Shown here one piece after another: positions 43,215 to 52,419 of a stretch of DNA of 64,000 bases. The notes beneath the pieces are model-generated. The model did no database searches, was not told the DNA's origin, and saw only the letters and a list, made by a program, of their open reading frames with translations. The stretch spans positions 744,001 to 808,000 of the forward strand of contig NZ_CM001165.1 of assembly GCF_000213055.1 (NCBI RefSeq). Reading direction: 5' to 3'. This DNA is from Streptomyces sp. Tu6071 (GTDB lineage Bacteria > Actinomycetota > Actinomycetes > Streptomycetales > Streptomycetaceae). Each line of letters begins with the position of its first letter. Within the stretch, counting starts at the first letter, position 1. A program made the translations under genes and the position numbers.

Positions 43215-44204
43215 ATGTCCCTCTCCCGCCGCGCCCTGCTCACGGCACTCTCCGCGACCCCGCTGGCACTCGCCGTGTCCGCCTGCTCCGACGACTCGTC
43301 GGACAGCGGTTCCGGGGGCGGTACGCGGCACGTCCGCTTCGGCTACATCGCCGACTACAACGGTGCGAGCCTTCTCGCCATCGCGCGGGAGCGGGAGCTG
43401 TGGAAGAAGCACGGCCTGACCGCCTCGTACAGCGTCTTCGTCAACGGCCCCGTGCAGATCCAGGCACTCGGCACCGGCGATCTCGACTACGGGTACATAG
43501 GCCCCGGCGCGATGTGGCTGCCCGCTTCGGGGAAGGCCCGGATCGTCGCGATCGACACGCTCACCTACGCGGACCGGGTCATCGCGAAGCCGGGCATCAG
43601 CTCGATCCAGGGGCTCAAGGGCCGCAAGGTCGGTGTGCCGGAGGGGACTTCGGGCGAGATGGTGCTGCGGCTCGCGCTCGAGAAGGCCGGGATGACGATG
43701 GACGACATCCAGAAGGTCGTCATGGACGCGCCGACGATCGTGGCCGCCTTCTCCTCCGGCCGCATCGACGGCGCGGGGATCAACTACCCGCTCATCGACA
43801 CGATCAAGGAGAAGGTGCCGAAGCTCGTGGAGGTCGCGAGCACGGAGGACATCGGCGGGAGCTTCCCCACCGCCTTCGTCGCGGGGCCGAAGACGGACGC
43901 GACGGCCGAGGCGAAGGTCGTGGCGGTCCTCAAGGAGGCGAACGACTGGCGCGCCGCGCACCCCAGGGAGTCGGTGGCGCTGAGCGCGAAGCTGCTCAAG
44001 GTGGACGAGGCGAAGGTCAAGGCCGACGCGAGTCACGTCAAGACGCTCCCGACGAAGGAACTCGTGGCGCGCACGCAGGACGGCACGGTGGACGGCTGGC
44101 TCGACGCCATGAGCGAATTCTTCGTCGGGACAGGGCAGTTGAAGAAGGCGCCGAAGGCGTCGTCGTTCTACGCGGGCGAGAAGTTCGTGAAGGCGGGCAA
44201 GTGA
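43215..44204 (+). CDS. ABC transporter substrate-binding lipoprotein, SsuA/TauA/nitrate type
   Basis: 329 aa from ATG 43215. Lipoprotein signal with SRR followed by a hydrophobic stretch and lipobox VSAC. The NMT1/SsuA-like fold is shown by RFGYIADYNGASLLAIARE, GDLDYGYIGPGAMWLP and KVGVPEGTSGEMVLRLAL. Its stop overlaps the sulfatase start (GTGA), tying import and desulfation together. The ligand may be a sulfate ester or a sulfonate. Confidence 0.9.
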   Translation: MSLSRRALLTALSATPLALAVSACSDDSSDSGSGGGTRHVRFGYIADYNGASLLAIARERELWKKHGLTASYSVFVNGPVQIQALGTGDLDYGYIGPGAMWLPASGKARIVAIDTLTYADRVIAKPGISSIQGLKGRKVGVPEGTSGEMVLRLALEKAGMTMDDIQKVVMDAPTIVAAFSSGRIDGAGINYPLIDTIKEKVPKLVEVASTEDIGGSFPTAFVAGPKTDATAEAKVVAVLKEANDWRAAHPRESVALSAKLLKVDEAKVKADASHVKTLPTKELVARTQDGTVDGWLDAMSEFFVGTGQLKKAPKASSFYAGEKFVKAGK

Positions 44205-45670
44205 ACCTCCTGTTCCTCATGACCGATCAGCACCGGGTCGACACCCTCGGCGCGTACGGCAATCCGCACGTCGCGACCCCGCACCTGGACCGGCTCGCGG
44301 CGAGCGGCACGCGCTTCGACCGCTTCTACACGCCGACGGCGATCTGCACCCCGGCACGGGCGAGCCTGCTCACCGGGCAGGCGCCCTTCCGGCACCGGCT
44401 CCTCGCCAACCAGGAGCGGAACGTCGGGTACTTGGAGGACCTGGCAGAGGACGCCTTCACCTTCCCGGCCGCGCTCGCCGCGCGCGGGTACCGGCTCGGG
44501 CTGATCGGCAAGTGGCACGTGGGGACGCGGCGCGACGCCGCCTCGTACGGTTTCGAGGGCCCCCGGCTCCCGGGCTGGCACAACCCCGTGGACCACCCGG
44601 ACTACCTCGCGTACCTCGCGGAGCGCGGGCTGCCCCCGTACCGCATCACCGACCCGGTGCGCGGCACGGCACCCAACGGCAGTCCGGGCAATCTCCTCGC
44701 CGCGCGCCTCGACCAGCCCGTCGAGGCCACCTTCGAGCACTACCTCGCGACGCGCGCCATCGAGCGGTTGGAGCGGTACGCGGCCGAAGGGGCGGAGGAC
44801 GGGCGGCCGTTCTTCCTCGCGACCCACTTCTTCGGCCCGCACCTGCCCTACTTGCTGCCCGACGCCTACTACGACCGCTACGACCCCGCGCTCGTCGAGC
44901 TGCCGCCCTCGGTCGCCGAGACCTTCGCGGGCAAACCGCCCGTCCAGCGCAACTACAGCGCGCACTGGGCCTTCGACACGATGCCCGAGGAGGTGAGCCG
45001 CAAACTCGTCGCCGTCTACTGGGGGTACGTGAGCCTCATCGACGAGCAGATCGGGCGCATCCTGACGCGGATGGAGGAGCTGGGGCTCGCCGGCAGCACG
45101 TCCGTCTTCTTCACCGCCGACCACGGCGAGTTCACGGGCGCGCACCGGCTGCACGACAAAGGCCCGGCGATGTACGAGGACATCTACCGCATCCCGGGAA
45201 TCATCCGGGTGCCCGGTCAACCGGCACAAGTGCGGGAGGAGTTCGCCACGCTCACCGACTGCACGGCGACCCTGCTCGACCTCGCGGGCTGCGACACCAC
45301 TCCCGCGACCGACAGCCGCAGCCTGCTCCCGCTCGTGCGCGGCGAGCACCCGGAGTGGCCGGCCGAGGTGCTCGCCGAGTTCCACGGCCACCACTTCCCG
45401 TACCCGCAACGGATGATCCGCGAGGAGCGCTTCAAACTCGTCGTCAATCCCGACTCGTTCAACGAGCTGTACGACCTGGAGACGGACCCGCACGAGCTGG
45501 TGAACCGCTACGAGGACCCCGAACTGTTCGCCGTACGCGGCAGGTTGTCGCGGCGCCTGTACGAACTGCTGCGGGAGCGCGGCGACAACTTCCACCACTG
45601 GATGACCTCGATGGCGGACATCGGCGCCCCCGACCACGACCCGACGCTGAGCGCCTTCGAGCGCGACTGA
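44201..45670 (+). CDS. Sulfatase (type I, formylglycine-dependent)
   Basis: 489 aa. Metal-binding TDQ at residues 8-10 and the activation motif C49-T-P51-A-R53 (CTPARASLLTG) identify a Cys-type sulfatase needing formylglycine. A second metal cluster is TADHGEFTGAH, and GKWHVG supplies the conserved Lys/His. No signal peptide, so hydrolysis is probably cytoplasmic after import. Start is GTG 44201, overlapping the binding-protein stop. The modifying enzyme is encoded at 38970-39968. The substrate (sugar sulfate, choline or aryl sulfate) cannot be fixed from sequence alone. Confidence 0.92.
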   Translation: MNLLFLMTDQHRVDTLGAYGNPHVATPHLDRLAASGTRFDRFYTPTAICTPARASLLTGQAPFRHRLLANQERNVGYLEDLAEDAFTFPAALAARGYRLGLIGKWHVGTRRDAASYGFEGPRLPGWHNPVDHPDYLAYLAERGLPPYRITDPVRGTAPNGSPGNLLAARLDQPVEATFEHYLATRAIERLERYAAEGAEDGRPFFLATHFFGPHLPYLLPDAYYDRYDPALVELPPSVAETFAGKPPVQRNYSAHWAFDTMPEEVSRKLVAVYWGYVSLIDEQIGRILTRMEELGLAGSTSVFFTADHGEFTGAHRLHDKGPAMYEDIYRIPGIIRVPGQPAQVREEFATLTDCTATLLDLAGCDTTPATDSRSLLPLVRGEHPEWPAEVLAEFHGHHFPYPQRMIREERFKLVVNPDSFNELYDLETDPHELVNRYEDPELFAVRGRLSRRLYELLRERGDNFHHWMTSMADIGAPDHDPTLSAFERD

Positions 45671-45720
45671 ACTCCTCTGCCCCACCGCGCACTTCACCTC
45701 ACGGAAAGGTTCCATCCGCC

Positions 45721-48066
45721 GTGCAGCGCAGACCCGCACTCCTACGGCCCCAACTCCTCCTCGCCGCCCTCGCCGCGCTCCTGCTCGGCGTGCTGCCCCC
45801 GGCGGGCCGCGCGCACGCGGCGGAGGCGGGCGTACGGTACGAGGCCGCCCCGGCCACGTACACCAACCCCGTCTCCGGGCAGGCCGTCGACACCTTCCCC
45901 GACCCCGCGATGATCCGGGGCAAGGACGGCTACTGGTACGCGTACGGCACCCAGAACCCCGTCTTCCAGAGCAAGGGGGAGACCGGCGAGCGCATGCTGC
46001 CGATCCTGCGTTCCGCCGACCTGACCCACTGGACGTACGCGGGCGAGGTCTTCACCCCGGCCGACCAGCCCGCCTGGCACGGCGGTTCGCGGTTGTGGGC
46101 GCCCGACATCCGCTACACGGACGGGCAGTACACGCTGTACTACTCGGTGCCCGACCGGAACACCGTCGGCGTCGCGACCGCGCCGACGCCGACAGGGCCG
46201 TGGACCGACCGGGGCGCCGTGCTGCCGAGCCCGAGCGGCTGCGCGAGCGGCAACATCGACCAGGCGCAGTTCACCGACGTGGGCGGGCAGCCGTACCTCT
46301 ACTGGGGCAGCTACGACACGATCTGCGTCGCCCGCCTCAACGGCGACCGCACCCGTGTCGAGGGCCAGGTGACCGAGGTGGCCCAAGGGCGGCGCGTGGA
46401 GGGCGGGTTCGTCGTGCGCCGCGAGGGCTGGTACTACCTCTTCTACTCCGACGCCGGGTGCTGCGACGGCGGAGCCAGCGGCTACCAGGTGAAGGTGGGC
46501 CGGTCCCAGAGCCCCACGGGCCCCTTCAGCGACGACCAGGGCGTCCCGCTCATGGCGGCGAGCAGCAAGGGCACGGTGGTGGTGGGCGGTGACGGGCGCT
46601 GGATCGGCGCCGGGCACAACGCGCTCCAGACCGACCTGTCGGGGCAGGACTGGCTCGTCTACCACGCGATCCCCGCCGCCGACCCGGATCTGGCGCGCGT
46701 CCCCGGCATCGACCGGACGCTCAGCAGGCGCCCGCTGCTCATCGACCGGCTCGACTGGATCGACGGCTGGCCCGTCGTCCGCGCGGGCGCGGGACCCTCG
46801 CACGACGCGCGGCCCGCACCGGTCACCGCGTGGGACACCGGGAGCACCTTCGCGAGCGGTGGCCTCGACGGCTGGCAGGCGCGGGGCGCGGACACCGGGG
46901 CCTGGGCGCCCGGGAGCGACCGCGACGCGGGCGGCCTCGTGAGCCGTACGGGTGCGGGCCGGGAGGCCGGGTACCTCGTCTCCCCCGGCTCGGCGCCCGC
47001 GCGCGTACGGGCCGAGGCGGACCTGCGCGTCACGGCGGCGGGCGGCTCGGCGGGGCTCGTCCTCGCGCACCAGGACGCGGGCGACCAGATCGTCGCGTGG
47101 CTCGACCGGCCCACCAACAGCCTCGTCACCGACGTCCTGGTGAACGGGAGGAGCGCGGGCCGGTGGTCGACGCCGCTGCCCTCCGGCTTCCAGTGGGGCG
47201 CCTGGCGCAACGTCGCCGCCGAGCTGCGCGGCACCCGGCTCACCGTCGAGGTGAGCGCCGACCGGCTGCACGACGCGGTGGCGACACAGACCCGTACCGT
47301 GCCGGACTCCGCCGTCCGCGCGGGACACGTGGGGATCGCCGCGCGCGGCGCGGGCGCGCAGGCGGACAACGTCGGCGGCGCGCGGCTGTACACCCCGGTG
47401 CCGGAGCGCGTCCCCGACCCGAGAACGGGACCGCAACTGGGCCTCTACGGGGACGAGTTCGACGGTCCGGCCCCCAACGCGGGCTGGAGCTGGGTGCGCG
47501 GTCCCACGACGGGCGCGGGCACGAGCGGCGGCGACTTCCTCCTCCCCACCCAGAACGCCGAGCTGAACCTCGGCACGAACACCGCGTCCGTCCTCAACAG
47601 GCCCGCGCCGAGCGGCGACTTCGTCGTCGAGACGAAGCTGAGCATCACCAACGGTCCCGGCAATCAGCAGGCCGGGCTCGTCCTGTACGGGGACGACGAC
47701 CGGTACGTGAAGCTCGTCCACGCCGTGCTGCCGGTGAGCCACAAGGACGGGCAGGTCACCCACGTCACCGAGTTCGCGCGCGAGGGCGCGCTCCCGGCCG
47801 CGCGGCCACCGGCGGCGAACGCGTACGGGCCGATGTTCGGCGGGGCCCCGGGCGCCACGGTGTGGCTGCGCCTCGCGCGGCACGTCGACAGGGCGCGCGA
47901 TCTGCACGAGGTGCGCGCGGCGAGCAGCACGGACGGCACGCACTGGACGTGGACCGGCACGTGGACGCTCCCGGACGCCTCGGCGCCGCTGCGGATCGGC
48001 CTCGTGGCACTCAACACGGCGGGCGCGACGGCACGGTTCGGGTATGTGCGGACGTACGCGGGCTGA
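45721..48066 (+). CDS. Secreted glycoside hydrolase family 43-like enzyme with C-terminal beta-sandwich domains
   Basis: 781 aa from GTG 45721, with an export signal ending at AHA-AE. Residues about 40-330 form a five-bladed propeller with the GH43 acids: Asp in FPDPAMIRG, Asp in GNIDQAQFTD and Glu in RVEGGFVVR. About 380-560 and 580-781 are two concanavalin/laminin-G-like domains (second begins GDEFDGPAPNAGWSWVRGP, usual in GH43 xylosidases and arabinofuranosidases). It lies 50 bases after the sulfatase gene. Likely removes arabinose- or xylose-type residues outside the cell. Confidence 0.85.
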   Translation: MQRRPALLRPQLLLAALAALLLGVLPPAGRAHAAEAGVRYEAAPATYTNPVSGQAVDTFPDPAMIRGKDGYWYAYGTQNPVFQSKGETGERMLPILRSADLTHWTYAGEVFTPADQPAWHGGSRLWAPDIRYTDGQYTLYYSVPDRNTVGVATAPTPTGPWTDRGAVLPSPSGCASGNIDQAQFTDVGGQPYLYWGSYDTICVARLNGDRTRVEGQVTEVAQGRRVEGGFVVRREGWYYLFYSDAGCCDGGASGYQVKVGRSQSPTGPFSDDQGVPLMAASSKGTVVVGGDGRWIGAGHNALQTDLSGQDWLVYHAIPAADPDLARVPGIDRTLSRRPLLIDRLDWIDGWPVVRAGAGPSHDARPAPVTAWDTGSTFASGGLDGWQARGADTGAWAPGSDRDAGGLVSRTGAGREAGYLVSPGSAPARVRAEADLRVTAAGGSAGLVLAHQDAGDQIVAWLDRPTNSLVTDVLVNGRSAGRWSTPLPSGFQWGAWRNVAAELRGTRLTVEVSADRLHDAVATQTRTVPDSAVRAGHVGIAARGAGAQADNVGGARLYTPVPERVPDPRTGPQLGLYGDEFDGPAPNAGWSWVRGPTTGAGTSGGDFLLPTQNAELNLGTNTASVLNRPAPSGDFVVETKLSITNGPGNQQAGLVLYGDDDRYVKLVHAVLPVSHKDGQVTHVTEFAREGALPAARPPAANAYGPMFGGAPGATVWLRLARHVDRARDLHEVRAASSTDGTHWTWTGTWTLPDASAPLRIGLVALNTAGATARFGYVRTYAG

Positions 48067-48205
48067 GCGACGCGCCCCGCCCCTGCGCCCCGCCCCCTGC
48101 GTCCCGCACCCGCCCCGAACTGGTCGTACATCACACCCGCGCCCGGCAGATGATCACACCCATCGGGTTAACATATGAGCGCTGCCTAGCTCGAAAGATG
48201 GATCT

Positions 48206-49651
48206 GTGACTGTCAACGAGGACTCGTTCACCAACTGGAAGACCCGCGAGGAGATCGCGGAATCGATGATCCCCGTCATCGGCAGGCTCCAGCGGCAACG
48301 GGACGTCACCGTGCTGCTGCACAGCCGCTCGCTGGTGAACAAGTCGGTGGTCGGGATTCTCAAGACCCACCGATTCGCCCGGCAGATCGCGGGCGAGGAG
48401 CTGTCGGTCACCGAGACCATGCCGTTCCTCCAGGCGCTCACGACGCTCGACCTCGGCCCCTCCCAGATCGACATCGGCATGCTCGCCGAGACCTACAAGA
48501 GCGACGACCGGGGCCTGAGCGTCGCCGAGTTCACCGCGCGGGCCGTCGAGGGCGCGACCGGCGAGCGGAAGATCGAGCGCGCCGCCCCGCGCGACGTCGT
48601 CCTCTACGGCTTCGGGCGGATCGGGCGGCTCCTCGCCCGGCTGCTCATCGAGAAGGCCGGCTCGGGCAACGGCCTGCGCCTGCGCGCCGTCGTGGTCCGC
48701 AAGGCCGCCGGTCAGGATCTCGTCAAGCGCGCCTCACTGCTGCGCCGCGACTCCGTGCACGGCCAGTTCCAGGGCACGATCATCGTGGACGAGGAGAACG
48801 ACACCCTCATCGCGAACGGCAACACGATCCGGTTCATCTACTCCGACGACCCGGCGACCGTGGACTACACCGCCTACGGCATCAACGACGCGATCCTCGT
48901 CGACAACACGGGCCGCTGGCGCGACCGCGCGGGCCTCTCGCAGCACCTGCGCCCGGGTGTCGCGAAGGTCGTCCTCACCGCGCCCGGCAAGGGCGACGTG
49001 CCGAACATCGTGCACGGCGTGAACCACGAGACGATCAAGCCGGACGAGCGGATCATCTCCTGCGCCTCCTGCACGACGAACGCCATCGTGCCGCCGCTCA
49101 AGGCGATGGCCGACGAGTTCGGCGTCGAGAGCGGCCACGTCGAGACGGTGCACTCCTTCACCAACGACCAGAACCTGCTGGACAATTACCACAAGTCCGA
49201 CCGGCGAGGGCGGTCCGCGCCGCTCAACATGGTCCTCACCGAGACGGGTGCCGCCTCGGCCGTCGCGAAGGCCCTGCCGGACCTCGAGGCGAAGATCAGC
49301 GGCAGCTCGATCCGCGTCCCCGTCCCCGACGTGTCGATCGCGATCCTGAACCTCCGGCTGAGCCGCGGGACGAGCCGCGAGGAGGTCCTCACCCACCTGC
49401 GCGAGGTCTCCCTCACCTCGCCGCTGCGCCGCCAGATCGACTTCACCACCTCCGCCGACGCCGTCTCCAGCGACTTCGTCGGCTCGCGCCACGCCTCGAT
49501 CGTGGACGCCGGGGCGACCAAGGTCGACGGCGACAACGCGATCCTCTACCTGTGGTACGACAACGAGTTCGGCTACTCGTGCCAGGTCGTACGGGTCGTC
49601 CAGCACGTCTCAGGCGTCGAGTACCCGACCTTCCCCGCACCGCTCGGCTGA
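48206..49651 (+). CDS. gap: Glyceraldehyde-3-phosphate dehydrogenase, long form
   Basis: 481 aa, about 140 longer than glycolytic GapA because of an N-terminal extension (residues 1-130). The NAD-binding motif is LYGFGRIGRLLARLL, the active-site Cys289 is in SCASCTTNAIV, and the C-terminus has LYLWYDNEFGYSC. Long-form GAPDHs of this kind occur in actinobacteria beside the ordinary enzyme. GTG 48206 follows AAAGATGG. The upstream 140 bases include GGGTTAACATATG, a possible -10 region. Monocistronic. Confidence 0.92.
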   Translation: MTVNEDSFTNWKTREEIAESMIPVIGRLQRQRDVTVLLHSRSLVNKSVVGILKTHRFARQIAGEELSVTETMPFLQALTTLDLGPSQIDIGMLAETYKSDDRGLSVAEFTARAVEGATGERKIERAAPRDVVLYGFGRIGRLLARLLIEKAGSGNGLRLRAVVVRKAAGQDLVKRASLLRRDSVHGQFQGTIIVDEENDTLIANGNTIRFIYSDDPATVDYTAYGINDAILVDNTGRWRDRAGLSQHLRPGVAKVVLTAPGKGDVPNIVHGVNHETIKPDERIISCASCTTNAIVPPLKAMADEFGVESGHVETVHSFTNDQNLLDNYHKSDRRGRSAPLNMVLTETGAASAVAKALPDLEAKISGSSIRVPVPDVSIAILNLRLSRGTSREEVLTHLREVSLTSPLRRQIDFTTSADAVSSDFVGSRHASIVDAGATKVDGDNAILYLWYDNEFGYSCQVVRVVQHVSGVEYPTFPAPLG

Positions 49652-49826
49652 GCACGCACGGCCCGGGGCCGCCGGTGGGGAACCCCCACAGGCGGCCCCC
49701 GCGCGTCACCGGCCGCCTCCGAAAGCGTCACCACGACGCCTCCGTACCCCTCACTCCCCGCGCCCGCCCGCGTGTCGGCGGTGCCTCTTCGAGCGGGACT
49801 CAAGCGGGACGGTGTCGGGTGGACAC

Positions 49827-50138
49827 ATGGTGACCATGATCAACCAGGTGCTCCTGCACGGCGACGAGAGCCGTTTCCTCGCGGTCCTCGAAGAGATCTG
49901 CGCCCACATGCGCGCGCAACCCGGCTTCCTCTCCCTGCGCCTGCACCGCTCGCCCGACCACCCCGAGCGGTGGGCCATGCTCGCCGACTGGAGCGACGCC
50001 GCCGCCCACCGGGCGGCGGCGAGCGCCCCCGGCATCAGGCCCGCCTTCGCGCGGCTGCGCGCCGAGGCCCACACCGCGCCGCAGGTCCACGCCCCGGTGC
50101 CCACGCCCGGCGCACCGGCCGAGGACCCCCTCGTCTGA
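49827..50138 (+). CDS. Antibiotic biosynthesis monooxygenase (ABM) domain protein
   Basis: 103 aa from ATG 49827 (a GTG at 49812 is possible). A single ABM dimeric alpha/beta-barrel domain: INQVLLHGDESRFLAVLEE, MRAQPGFLSLRLHRS, WAMLADWSDAAAHRAA. ABM proteins oxidise or cyclise aromatic polyketides or degrade haem without cofactors. It looks intact, unlike the genes that follow, and may be a leftover of a former polyketide cluster. Confidence 0.75.
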   Translation: MVTMINQVLLHGDESRFLAVLEEICAHMRAQPGFLSLRLHRSPDHPERWAMLADWSDAAAHRAAASAPGIRPAFARLRAEAHTAPQVHAPVPTPGAPAEDPLV

Positions 50139-50221
50139 GCGCTCGGTCCCCGCCTCGTCCAGCGCGAGTCGAGCGCGCCTCCAGCAGGCCGGGAGATGTT
50201 CGGCGTGGAGGTGACGTACCG

Positions 50222-50596
50222 ATGACGGAGCAATCGACCACCCTCGCCGCACCCGCACACGCCGAGCGGACCGGGGCGGCGGACGAAGGGGCCGGGACGC
50301 CCCCCGGAGCGCTCGCGGAACGGGCCGGGGCGCTCGCCGCGCTCGCGGCCGGGCACGCGCGCCGCGGTGAGGAGGAGCGGGGTCTCACCGGGGAAGTCGT
50401 CGCGGGCATCGTGGCGGCGGGCTTCGCCCGCCACTTCGTGCCCGCGGCCCACGGCGGCGCCGAAGGCGGCTTCGGGGGACTCGCCGAGGCCGTCCTGCGC
50501 CTCGGGACGGGCTGCACCTCGGCCGCGTGGGCGGCCTCGCTCTCCGCCTACGCCGGGCGGTACGCCGCGTACCTGCCCGAGGAGGGGCAGGCCGAG
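50222..50596 (+). pseudogene. 5' fragment of an acyl-CoA-dehydrogenase-like flavin monooxygenase
   Basis: Start ATG with GGAGGTGA 8 bases ahead is intact. Residues 30-123 match the N-terminal helical domain of acyl-CoA dehydrogenase/HsaA-type monooxygenases (GEVVAGIVAAGFARHFVPAA; GCTSAAWAASL; AAYLPEEGQAE). Homology ends abruptly at about 50596, where the sequence becomes the antisense of a dehydrogenase fragment. The remaining two thirds of the gene are missing, so it is a deletion product. Confidence 0.75.
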
Positions 50597-50599
50597 GGT

Positions 50600-51010
50600 G
50601 GCGAAGCCGAGGCGGATCGAGCGGGTGAGGTGGCGCGTGCCGTCGTCCGCGCGCGTCTCCATCTCCAGGTGCTGCACCTCCGCGCCCGCCGTGAGCGGCG
50701 TCGCCGGGGTGGTCGTGAAGGCGACGCTGCTGACGTGCGGGAGCCGGGCGGGCCACTGGGTGGCGACGTATTCGTGCACGGAGGCGCCGTCGGTGACGAC
50801 GCCCTCGACGCGGGCGCCGCCCGCTGCCGGCTCCTTGACGGTACGCGCGACCGCCTCGGCGTCGCGGGCGCGGGCCACCACGGGATAGCCGCGCGCGACG
50901 AGCGCCTCGGCGACAGCGAGGCCGATGCCCCGGGTCGCGCCGGTCACGAGAGCGGGTCCCCGGGTGGTGCCTGCCTCCCCGGGGCGGGTGTGCGGAGCTG
51001 CTGTGGTCAT
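50600..51010 (-). pseudogene. 5' fragment of a short-chain dehydrogenase/ketoreductase
   Basis: Start ATG 51010 is followed by the SDR cofactor motif VTGATRGIGLAVAEALVARG. Later in the same frame come FTTTPATPLTAG and EVQHLEME, which resemble the region after the NNA motif, but the NNAG sequence itself and everything from the catalytic Ser/Tyr/Lys onward are lost. It joins tail to tail with the acyl-CoA-dehydrogenase fragment near 50596. Not expected to be active. Confidence 0.7.
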
Positions 51011-51162
51011 GATGGCCTTCCTCCTCGGCGCGGGGGCGTCGGTGGTGACGCCGCGGTGCTGGTGCCAGCCTCGCGGCGCTCCCTTGAGGGGGGCTCAAGG
51101 GGCCGTCGAGCCACGGCGCGGAGGCTTGCCGGGACAGGTCAGACACCTTCTGGGAGGCTCCC

Positions 51163-51640
51163 GTGACGACCACCACCCCGCCGGACGACGTGAGGGCCGG
51201 GTCCCTGCCGGGCGACGCGGCGCGTTCCGCGGCGCTCTACACCGAGGTACAGGCGTTCTACGCGCGCCAGGCACACCACCTGGACGCGGTACGGGCCGAG
51301 GAGTTCGCGGCCACCTTCGCGGCGGAGGGCGTCTTCGCCCACTCCCCCGACACCCCGGCGGCCCGGGGCAGGGCGGCGATCGCGGAGGAGGTGCGCGGCT
51401 TCAACGCCCGCCGGTTCGCCGACGACCCCGTCCAGCGGCGGCACTGGTTCTCGATGCTGGGACGTGCGCCCGGGTGCGGACGGCGCCGTCGAGACGGAGT
51501 CCTACGCGCTGGTCGTGGTGACCCGGGTGACCGGCCCCCGGGCGGGACGGCCCGGGGGCGGTGCGGGCGCGGAGGGGCGAGGTGGGGTGCGCGGACGGCG
51601 GGGCGCGACGGCACCCGGCCGCGCCCACCCCGCGGACGGA
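51163..51640 (+). pseudogene. SnoaL/NTF2-like protein gene with frameshift
   Basis: GTG 51163 with GGGAGG ahead. Residues 1-97 fit an NTF2/SnoaL-like fold (EVQAFYARQAHHLDAVRAEE; VFAHSPDTPAARGRAAI; VQRRHWFSML). At about 51456-51459 one extra G shifts the frame. Removing it restores HWFSML-DVRPGADGAVETES-YALVVVTRVTG, the expected continuation. The C-terminus beyond that is also lost. SnoaL-like proteins are cyclases or hydroxylases in aromatic polyketide pathways. Confidence 0.75.
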
Positions 51641-51651
51641 CCGGGTGACCG

Positions 51652-52302
51652 TCAGGCGGTGGCTCCGGTCCGGGCCCGTTCCAGGAGACCGGTGAGGAGT
51701 TCGGCGGGCTGGGCGCCCGAGACGGACCAGCGTCCTCCGATCACGAAGGCGGGCACCCCGCCGACGCCGAGCCGGGCGGCCCGGTCCTCGTCGGCCCGTA
51801 CGTCCTCGGCGTGCGCGTCACCGGCCAGCACCTCGGCGGCGGCAGCCGCGTCGAGCCCCGCCTCCTCGGCGAGGGCCAGCAGGGTGGGGTGGTCGCCCAC
51901 CGAGACGCCCTCGGCGGTGTAGGCGCGCATCAGCCGTTCCTGGAAGGTCTCCGCGAGGCCCCGCGTGCCCGCGTGGTGGACGAGCCGGTGCGCGTCGAAG
52001 GTGTTGCAGGGCCGGGCGCGGTCGAGGTGGTACTCCAGCCCTTCGGCCTCGGCCTGGGCGCTCACCCCGGCGAGGAGTTCGGCGGCCTGCTCGGGCGGGA
52101 TGCCCTGGCGGCGCAGCATGCGCTCGGGGATGGTCTCGTCGGTGACCCGCAGGGCGGCGGGGTCGAGTTCGAAGCTGCGCCAGTGGACGCGCACGTCCTC
52201 CTTCGCGTCGAAGGCGGCCAGCGCCCGCTCGAAGCGCCGCTTGCCGATGTAGCACCACGGGCAGACGACGTCGGTCCAGATCTCGACAGTGATCTCGTTC
52301 AC
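51652..52302 (-). CDS. DsbA-family oxidoreductase, FrnE-like
   Basis: 216 aa. The thioredoxin-type active site CPWC is at residues 14-17 and the cis-Pro segment is GVGGVPAFVIGGRWSVSGAQ. No signal peptide, so it is a cytoplasmic DsbA-like protein of the FrnE group, first named from the frenolicin polyketide cluster. It acts on thiols or in polyketide-related redox steps. It appears intact although flanked by broken genes. The transcript is probably leaderless (see promoter at 52309-52337). Confidence 0.92.
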   Translation of the reverse strand: MNEITVEIWTDVVCPWCYIGKRRFERALAAFDAKEDVRVHWRSFELDPAALRVTDETIPERMLRRQGIPPEQAAELLAGVSAQAEAEGLEYHLDRARPCNTFDAHRLVHHAGTRGLAETFQERLMRAYTAEGVSVGDHPTLLALAEEAGLDAAAAAEVLAGDAHAEDVRADEDRAARLGVGGVPAFVIGGRWSVSGAQPAELLTGLLERARTGATA

Positions 52303-52308
52303 GGGGCG

Positions 52309-52337
52309 AGCCTAGGCTGAAGACTTTCCCCGGGTAA
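52309..52337 (-). promoter_or_regulatory. Promoter of the DsbA-like gene, leaderless
   Basis: On the minus strand TTACCC (52337-52332) and TAGGCT (52314-52309) are 17 bases apart. TAGGCT matches the common Streptomyces -10 form. Only 6 bases separate it from the GTG start at 52302, so transcription should begin at the start codon. No ribosome site is present. Confidence 0.6.
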
Positions 52338-52419
52338 GCCCATACCTCCAGGTAAGCCCCCTCCCTTCGCGTAGGCAGGCTGGCGAGAGCCGCGCCGACC
52401 CCCCACGTTGTGACGCGGC

